Source: Sneathiella sp.
GTDB taxonomy: Bacteria; Pseudomonadota; Alphaproteobacteria; Sneathiellales; Sneathiellaceae
DNA: 64,000 bases
Assembly (NCBI RefSeq): GCF_029233945.1
Contig: NZ_JARGOQ010000001.1
Location: 71,115-135,114, forward strand
Direction: 5' to 3'
Part shown: positions 36,642 through 44,608 of the stretch, piece after piece
Layout: each line of letters opens with the position of its first letter
Numbering within the stretch: the first letter of the stretch is position 1
Notes under the pieces: model-generated
The model's input: only the letters and a program-made list of their open reading frames with translations
What the model was told of the DNA's origin: nothing
Databases searched by the model: none
Translations under genes and position numbers: made by a program

Positions 36642-37027
36642 TAGAAATCACCAAGAACCGAAGAAATTTTTGTCTTCAAGGTGGCTGCATTAAACGGCTT
36701 GACGATGTAGTTGTTAACCCCAGCCTTTTTTGCGGCGACTACGTTATCCGTCTTGGATTCTGCCGTAATCATAATGAAGGGTGTGCTTTTCAGGGTTTCG
36801 TCAGCGCGGACTTCCTTCAGCAGCTGATAGCCGGTCATCGGCTCCATGTTCCAGTCGGAAATAACCAGGCCATAGTTCTTCGTCCGCATTTTCGCAAGCG
36901 CGGCGGATCCGTCTGCTGCTTCATCGACTGCATTAAAGCCGAGCTGTTTGAGAAGGTTGCGGATAATGCGCAACATCGTTTTGTAATCATCTACGATAAG
37001 GATCGACATGTTCATATCGACTGCCAT
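36641..37027 (-). CDS. cheY: CheY-type single-domain response regulator
   Basis: 128-residue receiver domain. Acidic pocket ILIVDDYKTML, phosphoacceptor Asp in LVISDWNMEPMTGYQLL, conserved Thr/Lys in IMITAESK and NYIVKPFNAATLK. The aromatic switch position follows in the fifth strand (NNYIV). It has no output domain, so acts by binding partners such as FliM; the neighbouring CheZ is the expected phosphatase. The ribosome site AGAGG supports the first Met; an alternative start four codons in is possible. Upstream intergenic DNA has inverted TTAACCATT sites. Confidence 0.93.
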   Translation of the reverse strand: MAVDMNMSILIVDDYKTMLRIIRNLLKQLGFNAVDEAADGSAALAKMRTKNYGLVISDWNMEPMTGYQLLKEVRADETLKSTPFIMITAESKTDNVVAAKKAGVNNYIVKPFNAATLKTKISSVLGDF

Positions 37028-37089
37028 GGAAATGCCCTCTTATTTTCCTAAAAATCTGTCTTTGTCACGGTATAGTTCGAAACTCCACC

Positions 37090-37138
37090 TTAACCATTCC
37101 ACAGGAGATTAAGATCGGAACCTTAAAAAAATGGTTAA
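37090..37138. promoter_or_regulatory. Inverted TTAACCATT sites upstream of cheY
   Basis: TTAACCATT at 37090-37098 and its perfect complement AATGGTTAA at 37130-37138 form a 9-bp inverted repeat with 31 bases between. The site is 63-111 bases before cheY, and 136 bases before the MaoC gene. TTAACCAT resembles the CtrA half-site; CtrA controls motility genes in several alphaproteobacteria outside Caulobacter. The spacing is not the classical TTAA-N7-TTAA, so this is suggestive only. Confidence 0.4.
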
Positions 37139-37273
37139 TTTGGATATAGTTTTATAAAAACTGGCGACATCGGCTACATCCAGGCGGCTGTTTTCGTCAC
37201 AATGCTTGCGACAATGCAGTTTTTCCTTCTATATAGCTCGACGTATGCGGGATTAAGAGCGAGTGGGAACCCA

Positions 37274-37705
37274 ATGTCAGTTTATGAAGACTTACACGGC
37301 TACTTCCTTGAGGATCTGGAAGTAGGCATGACCGAGCTTTATGCCAAAACGATTTCCGAAGCAGATATCGTCATGTATGCAGGTATCTCAGGCGATACAA
37401 ATCCGGTTCATCTCAATGCTGAATTCGCTGAAAAGACGATTTTCAAGGAGCGTATAGCTCATGGCATGTTGTCCGCCGGTCTTCTTTCGACAGTGTTTGG
37501 GACCAAACTACCCGGTCCCGGGGCGATTTACATGAACCAGAACCTGAATTTTAAGGCGCCGGTCTGCATTGGTGATACAGTGGTAGCGCGAGTGACGCTG
37601 CGCGAGATGAATGGCAAACGGGTTACTTTTGACTGTGTTTGCACGATCGGCGAGACTGTTGTGCTGGATGGTGAGGCAACTTTAATGGTCTCAAAACGCC
37701 AATAA
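37274..37705 (+). CDS. MaoC-like (R)-specific enoyl-CoA hydratase
   Basis: Hot-dog fold hydratase of about 143 residues, PhaJ-like. The hydratase-2 signature is complete: MYAGISGDTNPVHLNAEFA, with the catalytic Asp and His, followed by RIAHGMLSAGLLS and GAIYMNQNLNFKAPV. It adds water to trans-2-enoyl-CoA to give (R)-3-hydroxyacyl-CoA, feeding PHA synthesis or other pathways. Family length favours the ATG at 37274; the track start at 37202 has no ribosome site and would add 24 atypical residues. Followed 30 bases later by ribF. Chain-length preference is unknown. Confidence 0.87.
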   Translation: MSVYEDLHGYFLEDLEVGMTELYAKTISEADIVMYAGISGDTNPVHLNAEFAEKTIFKERIAHGMLSAGLLSTVFGTKLPGPGAIYMNQNLNFKAPVCIGDTVVARVTLREMNGKRVTFDCVCTIGETVVLDGEATLMVSKRQ

Positions 37706-37735
37706 GATAAACGAGAGAATTACGGATTTCAGTCG

Positions 37736-38716
37736 ATGCGCATCTTACGCGATTATCAAAATGTTCCGGAAGAATGCCGCGGCCTCGTGCTGGCCATCGG
37801 GAATTTTGATGGTGTTCACCGTGGCCATCAGGCCGTTATCGCGGAAGCCCAGGAAATAGCGGACAGGCTGGGCCTTGCCGCCGGGGTGTTGACGTTTGAG
37901 CCGCACTCGCGGGAATTTTTCGCGCCCGATGCGCCGCCATTCCGCCTTTCAACCCTTGATACGAAGGCGGCGCATCTGAAATGGCTTGGCCTTGATGTCA
38001 TGGTGGCCCTAGAGTTCAATCTGGCTTTTTCCCAGAAATCGGCCGAGGGTTTTGTCCGCGATGTGCTCGTCGATGGATATAACGTCGCGCATGTGGTTGT
38101 CGGCTATGATTTTATTTTCGGCCACAAACGGCAGGGAACAACCGTTGTTCTTGCAGAGCTAGGCAAGAAGTATGGGTTTGAAGTCACAGTGGTGGAACCG
38201 GTTGGGGAAGGCACCGTCATTTTTTCCTCCACGGCGATCCGTGAATGTTTGAAAGCGGGCGATCCCGGCAAAGCGGCCCTGCTTCTCGGCCATTGGTGGG
38301 AGATCGAGGGGTCCGTCATCGAAGGGGACAAGCGCGGGCGCACCATCGGGTTCCCGACCGCGAATATTCCGCTGGTCGGTTATCATCATCCGAAACTGGG
38401 TGTTTATGCTGTCCGGGTCGGGCTGCATCGGGGAACCCATGTCGACTGGATAGATGGTGTCGCAAATTTTGGTATGCGACCGACTTTCGATAAGAAGGAT
38501 GTCCTGCTGGAGGTTCATCTACTCGATTGGTCCGGCGATCTTTATGATCAGAGCCTGCGTGTTGCCTTTGTTGACTATATCCGCCCGGAAATGAAGTTTG
38601 CCGGGATAGAAGAATTAACCGCGCAGATATCGGAGGATGTCAAAAAGGCGCGGGAGATTCTCGCCAATCATAATAATCGGCAAACCAAATATGCGGACAA
38701 GAAAGTCCATAGCTAG
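37736..38716 (+). CDS. ribF: Bifunctional riboflavin kinase / FAD synthetase
   Basis: Converts riboflavin to FMN and then FAD. 326 residues. N-terminal nucleotidyltransferase domain: LAIGNFDGVHRGHQAVI, VVGYDFIFGHKRQG and the ISSTxIR-like FSSTAIRECL; C-terminal flavokinase domain: GRTIGFPTANIPL and the DxxP/GVxxFGxxP-like GVANFGMRPTF, then LEVHLLDWSGDLYDQ. Coding continues to the TAG at 38714-38716; the last 26 bases overlap the start of a broken hydrolase reading frame in another phase. The FAD made serves the several acyl-CoA dehydrogenases in the window. Confidence 0.96.
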   Translation: MRILRDYQNVPEECRGLVLAIGNFDGVHRGHQAVIAEAQEIADRLGLAAGVLTFEPHSREFFAPDAPPFRLSTLDTKAAHLKWLGLDVMVALEFNLAFSQKSAEGFVRDVLVDGYNVAHVVVGYDFIFGHKRQGTTVVLAELGKKYGFEVTVVEPVGEGTVIFSSTAIRECLKAGDPGKAALLLGHWWEIEGSVIEGDKRGRTIGFPTANIPLVGYHHPKLGVYAVRVGLHRGTHVDWIDGVANFGMRPTFDKKDVLLEVHLLDWSGDLYDQSLRVAFVDYIRPEMKFAGIEELTAQISEDVKKAREILANHNNRQTKYADKKVHS

Positions 38717-38864
38717 GCAAGTCTACTTTCTGCTTTGCAGCATCCTCCTTTTTCTAGCTGCCGCGTTGCCAGCACATGCTTATGACATTGTTTATTTCCC
38801 CAGTCTCGACGGAAAGACCCGGCTCACCGCCTGTCTTGCGAAACCGGAAGGGGCGGGCCCGTAA
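38691..38864 (+). pseudogene. Truncated dienelactone hydrolase-like remnant (signal peptide plus first strand)
   Basis: A 57-residue reading frame begins inside the end of ribF: basic start (MRTRKSIARQ), hydrophobic signal segment, a cleavage-like ALPAHA and then YDIVYFPSLDGKTRLTACL and AKPEGAGP before TAA. This last piece reads like the first strands of a secreted dienelactone hydrolase, where such sequences continue into a core with LLHG and the catalytic residues. Nothing of that core is seen downstream in any frame I checked. It therefore looks like a 5' remnant left by a deletion ending near ileS. A functional short secreted peptide cannot be excluded. Confidence 0.6.
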
Positions 38865-39208
38865 AAGGTTGCCTGAATATCTTCAAAAGTATCTTTTGTT
38901 GGGAAACGCGGATTAACGGAACGGGATGGCGCATAAAACTGCTAATTTTTGCTCCTTTCCGTCTATGATTTCTCGACAGCAGAGCACGGAGTTGATAAAA
39001 CACCTGCCATGACAGAATTACGGATACATATAGCTTGTTTCCTTGGGCGGAGTGTCGCCTATGATCGAATTATAAACCCGGCCTTTGCTGTATAGGGCCG
39101 GGTAATAAAGGTTCACACCTGATGATCAGGGTAAAACCAGAAAAATGCGGCGAACCGCCGCGCATGATTTACCGATAAATTGAGATACTGTTAGGATCAG
39201 TTCGCCCG
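38865..39208. other. Intergenic region before ileS with two hairpins
   Basis: About 344 bases without a gene. Two inverted repeats are visible: ACCCGGCC / GGCCGGGT at 39076-39103 with a 12-base loop, and ATGCGGCG / CGCCGCGCAT at 39145-39165 with a short loop and a small bulge. Neither is followed by a T-run on the plus strand. They sit 44-133 bases before ileS, so may form a structured leader; a small RNA is possible. No T-box elements are seen. The left part may contain the debris of the deleted hydrolase. Confidence 0.5.
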
Positions 39209-42028
39209 ATGAGCACTGACTATAAATCGACGCTATTTTTACCTCGTACCGATTTCCCTATGAAGGCCGGCCTTCCTGCGAAAGAGCCCGGATTGCTGGA
39301 CCGCTGGGAGGAAATGGACCTGTTCGGCCGCCAGCGGGAACAGTCTAAGGATCGCGAAAAATTCATTCTTCATGATGGCCCGCCTTATGCGAACGGTAAT
39401 CTGCATATCGGCCATGCGATGAACAAGATCCTGAAAGACGTGATCAGCCGCTCGCAGCAGATGATGGGCAAGAACGCGCATTATGTGCCTGGCTGGGACT
39501 GTCATGGCCTTCCCATCGAATGGAAGATCGAGGAAAAATACCGCAAGGCCGGTAAGGACAAGGATCAGGTGCCGGTTGTCGAGTTTCGCAAAGAGTGCCG
39601 CGACTTTGCGACCCACTGGGTCGGCGTTCAGAAGGAAGAGTTCAAGCGCCTTGGCGTGATCGGAGATTGGGAGCGCCCCTACACCACTATGAGCTTCGAT
39701 GCCGAAGCCCAGATCGTCCGCGAGCTGCACAAGTTCCTGATGAATGGCGGGCTCTATCGTGGATCGAAGCCGGTCATGTGGTCGCCGGTCGAAAAAACGG
39801 CACTCGCTGAAGCTGAGCTTGAATATCACGATCATACGTCGACTACGATCCATGTTCGTTTCCCTGTGAAGTCTGGCCCGGAAGAATTTATGGGCGCGTC
39901 CATTGTTATCTGGACGACAACCCCTTGGACGATGCCGGGCAACCGCGCAATCTCCTATGGTACGGACATGGAATATGTCGGGATAGAAGTGAAAGAGGTG
40001 TTGGAGGGATCGCTTGCTGTGGTGGGCGAGAAGATGTTCGTTGCCACCGAGCTTCTGGAAGAGGTCCAGAAAGAAGCGGGGATCGCTGCTGCTGAGGTGA
40101 TCTGGCGCGGCAAGGGCGATGCCTTCAAGGGTGTCATCTGCCTGCATCCTTTCCATGGCAAAGGATATGATTTCGATGTGCCGTTGATTGATGGCGATCA
40201 CGTCACGGTGGATGCGGGTACGGGCTTCGTTCATACCGCCCCGGGCCACGGTCAGGAAGACTATGAAGTCGGTATGATCCATGGCATTGAGGTGCCGCAT
40301 ACGGTGGATGAGGACGGCACTTTTTACGATCACGTGCCGATGTTCGCCGGGCAGCATGTGTATAAATGCAACGAGGGTGTAGCGGACGAGCTTGAAAAAG
40401 TCGGCGCGTTGCTGAAACGCGGTAAGCTCGTCCATTCCTATCCACACTCATGGCGGTCGAAGGCGCCGCTTATTTTCCGCAATACCAGCCAGTGGTTCAT
40501 CTCGATGGAGACGAATGATCTGAGGGCCAAGGCGCTCAAGGCAATCGACGATACGAAATGGTTTCCGGCCTCCGGTCGTAATCGTATACATGCGATGATC
40601 TCGGGTCGCCCTGACTGGGTTCTTTCGCGGCAGCGAGCCTGGGGCGTGCCGATCACGGTCTTTACCCATAAGGAAACGGGTGAACTCTTGCGTGATGACA
40701 AGGTCAACGCGCGTATCGAACAAATCACGGAAGAGGAAGGATCTGACGCCTGGTTTGATTCGCCGCCTCAGCGCTTTCTTGGCAACGACTATAACGCCGA
40801 TGATTATGACATGGCGCAAGACATTCTCGATGTCTGGTTTGATTCCGGTTGTACCCATGCGTTCACGCTCGAGGCGCGGCCGGAATTGCAGTGGCCCGCC
40901 TCACTCTATCTGGAAGGCACGGATCAGCATCGCGGCTGGTTCCATTCTTCGTTGCTCGAATCCTGCGGCACAAGAGGCCGCGCACCGTATGAGGCCGTTC
41001 TGACCCATGGCTTCGTGATGGACGGTCAAGGGCGAAAAATGTCGAAATCCCTCGGCAATGTCGTTGCGCCGCAAAAAATCATTGAGCAGAATGGCGCGGA
41101 CATCCTGCGTCTTTGGGTCGTGGCGTCGGACTACTCCGAAGATATGCGCATCGGTAATGAAATCGTGAAGGGGCAGGTCGACAGCTATCGCCGTCTCCGC
41201 AATACTTTGCGCTTCATCCTCGGTAATCTTGAGGGTTGGGATGAGAGTGAGCGGCTGGAAGTTAGCGAAATGCCGGAGCTTGAGCAATGGGTGCTGCATC
41301 GGCTTTTTGAGCTGGATAAGATGATCCGTACGAACTGCAATATCTATGAATTCAGCCGTGTTTTCACCACGATCCACAATTTCTGCACACTGGAACTATC
41401 GGCCTTTTACTTCGATATACGCAAAGACGCGCTTTATTGCGACGGGGCGAATGACACGCGTCGCCGCGCCGCGCGGACAGTCCTTGATCAGCTGTTCCAT
41501 TGCCTGACGGCATGGCTCGCGCCGATGCTGGTTTTCACGGCGGAGGAAACCTGGCTGACACGTTATCCCGGTGAGGACAGCAGTGTCCACCTACGCCAGT
41601 TCCCGGACATTCCGGCAGAGTGGGAAAATGGCGCACTTATGGATCGCTGGTTCAGCGTGCGAGCTTTCCGCCGTGTGGTAACGGGCGCGCTGGAAATTGA
41701 ACGGCGAGAGAAGCGGATTGGCTCTAGCCTGCAGGCCTCCCCCACCGTCTATGTGAGTGAGAAATATAAGGCGCTGCTCGACCAGTTCGATCTTGCGGAT
41801 ATCTGCATCACATCCGGAGTCACGCTCTCAACCGATCCCGCGCCGGAGGGTGCCTTCACCCTTGAGGAAGTATCAGATGTTGCTGTCGTCCCGGCCCTCG
41901 CCGAAGGCGAGAAATGCCAGCGCTGCTGGAAAATCCTCGACGAGGTGGGAACGCATGATGTCTATGATGACTTGTGCCGCCGTTGCGCCGATGTTGTGGG
42001 TTCCTTACCCGTGGAAATCGAGGCATGA
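39209..42028 (+). CDS. ileS: Isoleucyl-tRNA synthetase
   Basis: Charges tRNA-Ile. 939 residues. Class I signatures: HIGH in YANGNLHIGHAMNKIL and KMSKS in GQGRKMSKSLGNVV; WDCHGLPIEWKIEEKY and the CP1 editing region with TTTPWTMPGNRAISYG; C-terminal zinc motif EKCQRCWK and LCRRCADVV, which marks the bacterial eukaryote-unlike type. The C-terminal codons overlap lspA start by ATGA, a coupling common in bacteria. A hairpin-containing leader of 340 bases precedes it. Confidence 0.98.
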   Translation: MSTDYKSTLFLPRTDFPMKAGLPAKEPGLLDRWEEMDLFGRQREQSKDREKFILHDGPPYANGNLHIGHAMNKILKDVISRSQQMMGKNAHYVPGWDCHGLPIEWKIEEKYRKAGKDKDQVPVVEFRKECRDFATHWVGVQKEEFKRLGVIGDWERPYTTMSFDAEAQIVRELHKFLMNGGLYRGSKPVMWSPVEKTALAEAELEYHDHTSTTIHVRFPVKSGPEEFMGASIVIWTTTPWTMPGNRAISYGTDMEYVGIEVKEVLEGSLAVVGEKMFVATELLEEVQKEAGIAAAEVIWRGKGDAFKGVICLHPFHGKGYDFDVPLIDGDHVTVDAGTGFVHTAPGHGQEDYEVGMIHGIEVPHTVDEDGTFYDHVPMFAGQHVYKCNEGVADELEKVGALLKRGKLVHSYPHSWRSKAPLIFRNTSQWFISMETNDLRAKALKAIDDTKWFPASGRNRIHAMISGRPDWVLSRQRAWGVPITVFTHKETGELLRDDKVNARIEQITEEEGSDAWFDSPPQRFLGNDYNADDYDMAQDILDVWFDSGCTHAFTLEARPELQWPASLYLEGTDQHRGWFHSSLLESCGTRGRAPYEAVLTHGFVMDGQGRKMSKSLGNVVAPQKIIEQNGADILRLWVVASDYSEDMRIGNEIVKGQVDSYRRLRNTLRFILGNLEGWDESERLEVSEMPELEQWVLHRLFELDKMIRTNCNIYEFSRVFTTIHNFCTLELSAFYFDIRKDALYCDGANDTRRRAARTVLDQLFHCLTAWLAPMLVFTAEETWLTRYPGEDSSVHLRQFPDIPAEWENGALMDRWFSVRAFRRVVTGALEIERREKRIGSSLQASPTVYVSEKYKALLDQFDLADICITSGVTLSTDPAPEGAFTLEEVSDVAVVPALAEGEKCQRCWKILDEVGTHDVYDDLCRRCADVVGSLPVEIEA

Positions 42029-42507
42029 ACAACATGCTCCGTCTCGGGCTGATTATTGCTGCGGTGATCATTGCGGTCGACCAGATCAGCAAAGTGTATT
42101 TGATCGACCTCATGGCGCGCTATCCATCTGGGATTGAGGTGACAAGCTTCTTCAATCTTGTGATGGTCTGGAACAGAGGGGTCAGCTTCGGCATGTTCGC
42201 CGGGGACAATATGCGGTGGATCTTGGTTGCTGTTGCTGCCGTGATTTCCGTTGTCGTCGTCTTCTGGCTCAGAAAAGCCACAAACAGGATGCTATCTATC
42301 GGGCTCGGGCTGGTGCTTGGTGGCGCCATCGGAAATATCATCGATCGTGTCAGATTTGGGGCGGTCGCGGACTTCTTCGATTTTGACCTGATCTTTATGC
42401 GCTGGCCCGCCTTTAACGTTGCGGATATGGCCATTGTTGTCGGTGTGATCGTAATTTTGCTTGAAAACTTGTTTCAGGGGCGTAAATCCGATAAATTATC
42501 GGCATGA
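42025..42507 (+). CDS. lspA: Lipoprotein signal peptidase (signal peptidase II)
   Basis: Inner-membrane aspartyl protease that removes the signal peptide of diacylated prolipoproteins. 160 residues, four membrane helices. The catalytic Asp residues are in GNIIDRVRFGAVADFFDF and FNVADMAIVVGV; VMVWNRGVSFGMF is the conserved second-strand region. The true start is the ATG overlapping the ileS TGA; the longer track ORF runs back into ileS. Its clients in this window are the BamF-like lipoprotein, the entericidin and the small cysteine-rich lipoprotein. Confidence 0.96.
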   Translation: MNNMLRLGLIIAAVIIAVDQISKVYLIDLMARYPSGIEVTSFFNLVMVWNRGVSFGMFAGDNMRWILVAVAAVISVVVVFWLRKATNRMLSIGLGLVLGGAIGNIIDRVRFGAVADFFDFDLIFMRWPAFNVADMAIVVGVIVILLENLFQGRKSDKLSA

Positions 42508-42524
42508 GGGAAGGGTACAACATA

Positions 42525-43109
42525 ATGCGTAGTGGGCGAATTTTAACCGGGCTGGTCCTGTTGTTCGCGGTCTTTCTGACGGGCTGCGAGGGCACGAAGC
42601 AGGCGCTTGGCATCGGCAAGAAGGAAGGACCGGACGAATTTACGGTCATTACCAAGGCGCCCCTGATCATCCCGCCGGACTTTTCACTTCGCCCTCCTGC
42701 GCCCGGACAAAAGGGACCGCAGGACATTCTTGCCGAGAACAGCGCGAAAGCGGCTCTACTCGGGAATCAGCCCAATACAGCCCCCGTCACTCATAGTGAT
42801 GCGGTCGCTGCGGGCGTTTCCACCGGAGAACTCGCGCTTCTGCGTCAGGCCGGTGCGGAAAATATTGATCCGAGCATTCGGGAAATAGTCGATACGGAAA
42901 CCGCTGTCCTTGCAGAGAATGACGAAACCTTCATGGAGAAGATCATGTTCTGGCAGGATCAGCCTCCCTTCGGTACCGTTGTTGATCCTGTGCAGGAGAA
43001 AAAGCGGCTGCAGGAAAATGCGGCACTTGGCGATAACCCTGCGGCCGGCCCGGAAACCCCGATTATCGAGCGGCGCAAGCGTGCCCTGCTGGAAGGGTTG
43101 TTTAACTAG
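42525..43109 (+). CDS. DUF3035 lipoprotein (BamF-like)
   Basis: A 194-residue lipoprotein. Start is the second ATG (MRSGRILTGL), which has AAGGG about 9 bases upstream; the ATG overlapping lspA has none. Lipobox VFLTGC gives Cys at about residue 20. The conserved family core is DEFTVITKAPLIIPPDFSLRPP. As I recall, DUF3035 members include BamF, an alphaproteobacterial lipoprotein of the outer-membrane beta-barrel assembly complex, whose short motif is shared with BamC. The rest is low-complexity with helical segments near the C-terminus. Position after lspA and before the M16 pair is conserved in this class. Confidence 0.82.
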   Translation: MRSGRILTGLVLLFAVFLTGCEGTKQALGIGKKEGPDEFTVITKAPLIIPPDFSLRPPAPGQKGPQDILAENSAKAALLGNQPNTAPVTHSDAVAAGVSTGELALLRQAGAENIDPSIREIVDTETAVLAENDETFMEKIMFWQDQPPFGTVVDPVQEKKRLQENAALGDNPAAGPETPIIERRKRALLEGLFN

Positions 43110-43230
43110 GCGGGCGTCAATCAGGCTTTCGCGGCGAAATCGTCATAAATAATGGCTGCATAGTCTTGTAAATTCGGGCGTCTCCCCCATTATTCAAGGG
43201 TACCAGTTTTTACGCGACCGGAGGCTATCC

Positions 43231-44598
43231 ATGAGCCCGATGCGACCGCTATTTGTTTTTGTCCTGACTTTTGGCCTGATTTTCGGCGGTAGCCCGGAAA
43301 AGCTTTTTGCCGAAGAGAGTATTCCAACCCTGTTTGATCCGAAGGTCACGACGCTCGATAACGGGTTGCAGGTTGTCGTGTTGGAAGATCATCGCGCGCC
43401 GGTGGTGACGCATATGGTCTGGTACAAGGCGGGCGCCGCAGACGAAAAGCCGCTTAAATCCGGGATCGCTCATTTCCTTGAACATCTGATGTTTAAGGGA
43501 ACCAAGACGTTGCAGCTCGGTGAATTTTCCGAGGTTGTTGCCGAAAATGGCGGGCAGGAAAATGCCTTCACCTCTCAGGACTACACCGCCTATTTCCAGA
43601 ATGTCAGTGTGGACAAGCTGCCGCTCTTCATGGAGATGGAAGCGGATCGGATGGCAAACCTTGTGCTGACCGATGAGGTTGTCGCGCCGGAGCTGAAAGT
43701 AGTGCTGGAGGAACGCTCCCAACGGACAGATAATGATCCCGCTGCCCTGTTCGGGGAGCAGTTCGAGGCGGCGCAGTTTCTGGCCCATCCATACGGCGCG
43801 CCGGTCATTGGCTGGCGTCACGAAATCGAAAGCCTGACAACCCAGGACGCGCTCGATTGGTATAACACTTATTATGCGCCGAATAATGCCATCCTGATCG
43901 TTGCGGGTGACGTCGAGGCGGATGAAGTGTTCGCGCTGGCGGAAAAATACTACGGGCCAATCGCGTCAAAGAAAATTCCGGTGCGCGAGCGGGTACAGGA
44001 ACCCCCGCAACTTGCCAAACGGGTTCTTGAGATGAGCGACAAGCGGGTGCGGCAGCCGTCCTGGCGGCAGAGCTATCTCGCGCCGTCAGCAAGGGGTGAG
44101 GACCAAGTCAATGTCCGGGCGCTTGAAGTTTTGAGCCAGATCCTGGGTAGTGGAGTGACCAGCCGGATTTATGACGGTCTGGTCGTCGATAAGAAAATAG
44201 CCACCAGTGCAGGCGCCTACTATCGATCTGGCTCCTATGACAAATCCACTTTCGTTCTATACGGCAGCCCGACACCGGATCATAATCTTGACGATGTGGA
44301 GACGGCCATCCATGCCATTATCGAGGATGTGATCGAGAACGGCGTGACGGACAAGGAGCTTACGCGCGCGAAGAAGAAGCTTCTTGCCGATGCGATCTAC
44401 GCGCGAGACAGCATTCGCGGGGCGGCGAATATATTGGGCTCCTCACTTGCCAGTGGTGAGACCATTGACCAGATTGTCAACTGGCCGAGAAATATCGCAA
44501 AGGTGACCGCAGAAGACGTTCAAAACGCCGCGAAGGCGGTTTTTGATGAGCGTCAATCCGTTGTCGGGCGTCTCCTGCCCGAACAGGTAAAGAGCTGA
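43231..44598 (+). CDS. M16 zinc metallopeptidase (catalytic partner)
   Basis: Periplasmic pitrilysin-family protease of 455 residues. A signal peptide (PLFVFVLTFGLIFGGS) precedes the two-lobed body. The inverted zinc motif is HFLEHLMFKGTKTL (HxxEH), with the distal Glu in ADRMANLVLTDEVVAPE-KVVLEER. MVWYKAGAADEKPLKSGIAH is the family N-terminal strand. It is followed, 10 bases on, by a second M16-like gene lacking the zinc motif. Such catalytic/non-catalytic pairs form heterodimers. The natural peptide substrates are unknown. Confidence 0.93.
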   Translation: MSPMRPLFVFVLTFGLIFGGSPEKLFAEESIPTLFDPKVTTLDNGLQVVVLEDHRAPVVTHMVWYKAGAADEKPLKSGIAHFLEHLMFKGTKTLQLGEFSEVVAENGGQENAFTSQDYTAYFQNVSVDKLPLFMEMEADRMANLVLTDEVVAPELKVVLEERSQRTDNDPAALFGEQFEAAQFLAHPYGAPVIGWRHEIESLTTQDALDWYNTYYAPNNAILIVAGDVEADEVFALAEKYYGPIASKKIPVRERVQEPPQLAKRVLEMSDKRVRQPSWRQSYLAPSARGEDQVNVRALEVLSQILGSGVTSRIYDGLVVDKKIATSAGAYYRSGSYDKSTFVLYGSPTPDHNLDDVETAIHAIIEDVIENGVTDKELTRAKKKLLADAIYARDSIRGAANILGSSLASGETIDQIVNWPRNIAKVTAEDVQNAAKAVFDERQSVVGRLLPEQVKS

Positions 44599-44608
44599 GG
44601 GAAGAGTA

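Noticed and set aside
38865-39208. T-box riboswitch before ileS
   Set aside because: No T-box consensus or tRNA-acceptor-matching bulge seen, and T-boxes are not expected in this group.
39239-40447. 402-residue minus-strand ORF within ileS
   Set aside because: Antisense shadow of a certain tRNA synthetase; composition is not protein-like.
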